64,000 nucleotides of DNA from positions 8,188,879-8,252,878 of the forward strand of contig OZ026546.1 in NCBI GenBank assembly GCA_964020155.1. The letters run 5' to 3'. The notes beneath the pieces were generated by a model, which was not told where the DNA came from, did not search any database, and saw only the letters and a list, made by a program, of their open reading frames with translations. The position numbers and the translations under genes were made by a program. Below, piece by piece: positions 57,029 through 64,000 of the stretch (the stretch's first letter is position 1; the number at the start of each line of letters is the position of its first letter). Source of the DNA: Chondrilla cf. caribensis (taxonomy: Eukaryota; Porifera; Demospongiae; Chondrillida; Chondrillidae).

Positions 57029-59458
57029 ATGATGAAGACTCAAAGGCACTGGTGTCCTGTAGCCGTAGCTGGCCATGTTTCAACTCAGTTCACGTACTTC
57101 GTGATTTGCATCATTTTCTGGACCTCAGCTATCGGTAAGCCGTATGTTTTGGGGCGCGAACTGGAGTATACGTATCTTGGTGAAACATTCTTTGTAGTTC
57201 AGAATGGTCTCTAATTAACTGTTACATATTATATACTTGAAATAAAATCAATAAACGTACGCGTGCGTGTATATATACAGGGAATGAATTTTCTTCGATA
57301 TGGACATAAATGTAAAATGACTATACTCCTGCATGAGAGATCTAGCTGTTTACAGACTGCAGGGATTATTATAGTCATCAATATAGTATGCATGCTCATA
57401 GTCAATACAATATCACAACACTTGTTGCCTTCAGTGTACAGCCCTTCGCCAGGTTGGGATCAGTACTGATATTCAACTTGACACGTAGCATCTGTCAACA
57501 CCCATTTTTTTCCAATACGTATATTACTTTTTCAACTTTTCCAACGCTTGATCAGACGGTTATTGATAACATATATATATCGCATGGGTAGGCAGGCGAG
57601 TAGGCAGGCCAGGTATGTACATACAGGTTATTTCTTTGGTTGCGGAATGACTGTCAAGAGTATTTGGAGGTCTATTACAGTTGTTTCTGTCAAATACCTG
57701 TAATATTGACAATTTTTAAATGTCAAACATTCATTTTCAATGCTAGAGTATTTTAATAGTTGCTATAATTATAATGCACATTTGGTATATAATAATGCAC
57801 AAATTGATCACTCGAATACATACTGAATAATGAACTTATGTTTAGAGCTATGTAGCATTTTCAAAAATGTATCCAGAACCTTTATAACAAACAAAGATAA
57901 CAAACATGTGTACTCTGGTAAGGTGAATTTCAAAATGAAACCAATAATTCTCAATGGGTTGATTGTGATGTTAATTATAAGTTTCTAGGATCAGTTTCAT
58001 TTTCAAAATAATATTATGTACACTTCTATTGTCAGTTATCAAATAGCTGTTGTTGGCTCTGTGTCTGTACAGGTGATGCTGACCTCTCCATCTCCACATC
58101 CACTCCTACTCCATGTTATGGAGATGTTTTGACTCTAGTGTGTCACCATCCTGAGCTGGCCAGCAATCCTGAAAAGTACATTACTGCCATTCCTCAATGG
58201 AGGGAGAATGGTAGAAAGATTGCACTATTCATTCCTTCCGTGTTCACTGCTGAGACAGCTGTCAACCTCACACGTACAACTCTCACCATCAACATTACAA
58301 GGGACCGCTTCAGGAGCAAGTCATTCAACTATTCTTGTCTGCTAGTGTTAGCTGGTGAGAATGGACTGCAAACTGGTGGAGTGGAAAGTAGTGAAGAGGT
58401 CGTTGTAGATCCTGTGGGTGAGTGACTGGTGATGTGGGTAAAAAATCTTGTCTGTGAATCCTATTGTTTATGTACATGTTAAAGTTGGAGACTGTATAAC
58501 ATTCTTCAGATGTGCCACCAGCTCCAGTAGTTCTTCAGAAACCAAATGCAACTTCTGACATCATAAAATGGCAGCTCAACCCCAAATGCTTCACAGTCCT
58601 GGTCTACCACATTCTGTGGTTTCCGGTGGACAGCCACTATCAACTGGTGTCATCAGCTACCACCAGCAGAACAGAGTTCACTCTGACCAACTTGCACAGC
58701 AATACGTCCTACATGGTGGAGATTGTTGCCGAAACTGTTGACAAGACCCACACAATGTATTATTGTAACGTATCAACCACCTTCACCTTTGTGACACCAG
58801 GTACGGTAAAGGGTCAACATAATATACAGTGCTATGTTAAGTGTGATATAATGTGATGTAATATAATATGTACAGCTTATAACAAGATCCAGCCAAAGTT
58901 AAGTAAACCTGTAACACTACCAACAAGTGAGTGTGTATCACTCTTAACATGTTCGACTTCTCTTTAATGTATTTCACTTTGTTCATGGTGTAGCTCTGTC
59001 TTCAGACCAATTTTTACACATTTCTTGCTCTGGTCAGTATGCTGTTATCGGTTGTCTTGCTGTCACCATCATTACAAGTTGGCTGTTTTTCACTCTCATC
59101 ATTGCTGTACTCTGTAGGAAGTTATCCAATACAATGCAAGGTATTTCAATGTCAAAATGGATGTTGAAATTAATGTATGCTTGTGACTCTATTGAGAAAA
59201 TGACTGAAACTAATACATCCCCAATTTATTTGTCTGATTGGTTTGTATGCTATAATATGGGCTTTATCAGTATCCTGTAAGTCCTGAAAATATGATTATG
59301 GTGTGTGATAGCAAATCATATGTCTGTCTGACTGCTAACATTGTGTAGGGGATGTCGAGAACAGCACTACCCCACCTGTTGAAGGACCTTATGTTGTGAT
59401 GGAAGACAATCCTGCTTATGTCACTATTGAACTGAGGGACAAAACTGCTACTTTATGA
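57029..59458 (+). CDS. R7: short Ig-FN3 receptor, sister of R5, about 349 aa
   Basis: Exons 57029-57134, 58073-58417, 58510-58800, 58876-58926, 58994-59140 and 59349-59458 (TGA); 1050 bases in frame, with the same layout as R5. The signal-peptide exon differs from R5 at only a few residues (MMKTQRHWCPVAVAGHVS). The membrane exon carries GCLAVTIITSWLFFTLIIAV. The tail reads GPYVVMEDNPAYVTIEL: the NPAY motif is shared with R5, and an additional YVVM (YxxM type, known to bind PI3-kinase SH2 domains when phosphorylated) is CVVM in R5. The spacing to R5 is about 12.5 kb, reflecting the tandem duplication. Confidence 0.82.
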
Positions 59459-60353
59459 TCACAATGATTATAAATATATTATATATATGGACGTGTAGGT
59501 AGTGTAGATGATTGGAGTTGTACTGTGACACTACTATGTATATTACTGTAAGTGTTGAATCCTCCAATATCGTTTCATTTCTACCTTACTCGAGGCAATG
59601 ATGGCGTTCAAAGATTTATAGATATTGAGTATGATCGAAGAAGAACAAGTAACCGTACTGTTGTGTACGTAGACAAATTGAATATTATTATGAATTATTC
59701 ATTAACGTGGCCGAACGCGACTGGTTATAGGCAGTGAAGACTAGACGAAGCTTGTTTAGTGAACTCTATAGCTTAATTTTGTCCAACATCGTTCATTTCT
59801 AGACTCAGAGATCTAAGAATCGGTCCTTGGCTCCGGGCAATGCCATCCTTTTGCCGCCCGACAAACCACGTACGTTCTCCTTGCTCTGCGGCCATCAGAC
59901 ACGGTATTCTTTACTTTTTCTTTCTTTACGTAGGTTAACAGACATACGAATTCAATCTTTATTGTATATAGGTGGGTTGATTACGGATAATATATATTGA
60001 TATTGAATCACCTTAACCCCAATTAGTTGATAATTATAACAAACCAACCATGCATGTCGCGTTGATAATGTTTATTGTATACGTAGCTATGATATCCCCC
60101 TAACATGGATTATAATAGTTTTACACGTAAGGTACGTAAATAGTTTCATCTTTTAAATATTCCAGCATTTTCCTCACTGTATAATCCAACCGACTGATTG
60201 ATGAAATGTGCTACAATTATTAATAATAAATTTTAAATTAACAGATATGTAACCAAGATCAAACGTAACTTTATTATGAATAATATTTACATCAGTTTGT
60301 CACCCAGTGCACTTCATCCATTGTTCCTACAGGAATTGAATATTATCTTCAGC

Positions 60354-63034
<2,681 letters not shown>

Positions 63035-63635
63035 AAAGTTCGTTGTCTAGTGTTCATGTAAATGCATCATGTAACATGTAGGTACCTTCTCAGCCTATTA
63101 TCTCTCCATGCAGTATAATGCCAACCCTAGTTCACAGATCTCAAGTGAGTATTTATGGCTGTACTCAACCTTGCATGTACTGTACCCTTACCTCTACGTA
63201 TTCATCAACATTCATTGGATTTAGTCCACTACTTGACTGCTTATCTGTAATGTTTGTCCCCTCTCCAGTCTGTACGTTTCAAGTGAAATTATCTCTTATT
63301 TTGAAATGAAAGTATTTAATCATGAACATTTGCTCGTTCCTGTATACATACAGAAGGTGTAATGTATGCATGTGTGTATAATATTACACCATGGTCTTAT
63401 GCCTATCGGTAGTACGTACTCTGTGTATTGAAGTATGTTGCACGAACCTATAGCATTACATCATATTATTATTATTATGTATATATACAATACCAGTTTT
63501 TTGATATAATTTTTCATTGTTTGACACATTTGTACATATAATACCATTTTTTTTTTTTTCTATTTTGTATATATTCATTCATTATTATGTTGCACATGGA
63601 GAATTCATATAATGAGATTTACATAATATTTGTTT
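63035..63635. other. 3' flank of R8
   Basis: It contains an (ATT)n patch near 63466, a poly-T run at 63547-63560 and no supported exon, apart from a weak acceptor-flanked frame at 63114-63147 that ends at an AAGTGAGT donor. Confidence 0.35.
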
Positions 63636-64000
63636 GTTGTTGGGGAAATCCTTTCGGATCAAGGAGTGTTGAAAAATGACAGTGAAGAGAGTTCTTCATC
63701 TGGATGTTTCAACGCTGTGGGTCATCTTCAGCAGTCGAAGTGCCTTGGGAGATACCCTCTTTAAATAGGGTTTGGCCTTCCACCAAGACACTTCCGGATA
63801 CATGACTTCTGTTCCTTAGATGAACAAAGGGGGTCCACGATCAATCCAAAAGCAGACCAGCATCAAGGTTCAACATAGGTCTTTTTTGCTGGATCTCAAG
63901 GGCTACAAGAATCCTTCTTCTTCCCCAATTTCTCTCTCTTGCAAGGATCCCGGCTTCTTGCCAGTTGATGATATGTGCAGTCTTCTGCAGTGGTAATTCA
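63636..64000 (+). mobile_element. Second copy of the 48.3-kb retroelement, cut by the window end
   Basis: It aligns along its length with 48342-48715 (e.g. GTTTCAACGCTGTGGGTCAT..., CACTTCCGG, TTGCTGGATCTCAAGGG). The right part lies beyond the window. Confidence 0.7.

Overview
This is eukaryotic, invertebrate-type DNA. Coding information is split into many short exons with GT-AG introns, and the sequence between is AT-rich and full of GT microsatellites, minisatellites, MITE-like hairpins and LINE and DNA-transposon remnants. The proteins are single-pass membrane receptors built from immunoglobulin (Ig) and fibronectin type III (FN3) domains. An early-branching animal such as a sponge is plausible, but that is inference; nothing in the window names the species. 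All gene models were built by hand from splice signals, exon phase and comparison between paralogues inside the window. The complete models sum to exact multiples of three.

Layout. 1-3.5 kb: a fold-back element with two broken THAP domains, a long-TIR (Mutator-like) element and hairpin repeats. 3.6-12.5 kb: receptor R1 (+) and a near-identical inverted partner R2 (-), tail to tail in a large imperfect palindrome. 12.7-23.0 kb: R3 (+), a receptor whose long cytoplasmic tail is spread over about 15 small phase-0 exons, with no visible 5' head of its own. 23-33.9 kb: no convincing host gene, but nested mobile elements, including a P-like element with a Mutator-like element inside it and a LINE 3' end that splits another TIR element. 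33.97-43.9 kb: R4, about 1039 aa, whose large cytoplasmic part holds three divergent copies of a domain I do not recognise. 44.5-46.8 kb: R5, short. 47.7-56.4 kb: R6, a chimera with an R8-type outside and an R4-type inside. 57.0-59.5 kb: R7, sister of R5. 60.35-63.03 kb: R8. The stretch from about 38 to 51 kb is a tandem duplicate of about 51 to 62.6 kb.

How it fits together. Nearly all extracellular exons are phase 1-1, and the R3 tail exons are phase 0-0, so heads, FN3 units, membrane exons and tails can be recombined without breaking the frame. Six receptors share an almost identical first part of the N-terminal Ig exon, while their tails differ (short NPxY tail, EDLPT-repeat tail, three-repeat novel-domain tail). 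A clustered, duplicating, shuffling family of this kind is what one expects of self/non-self recognition or immune receptors. That role is inferred from architecture only; no ligand, kinase or known signalling domain is visible.
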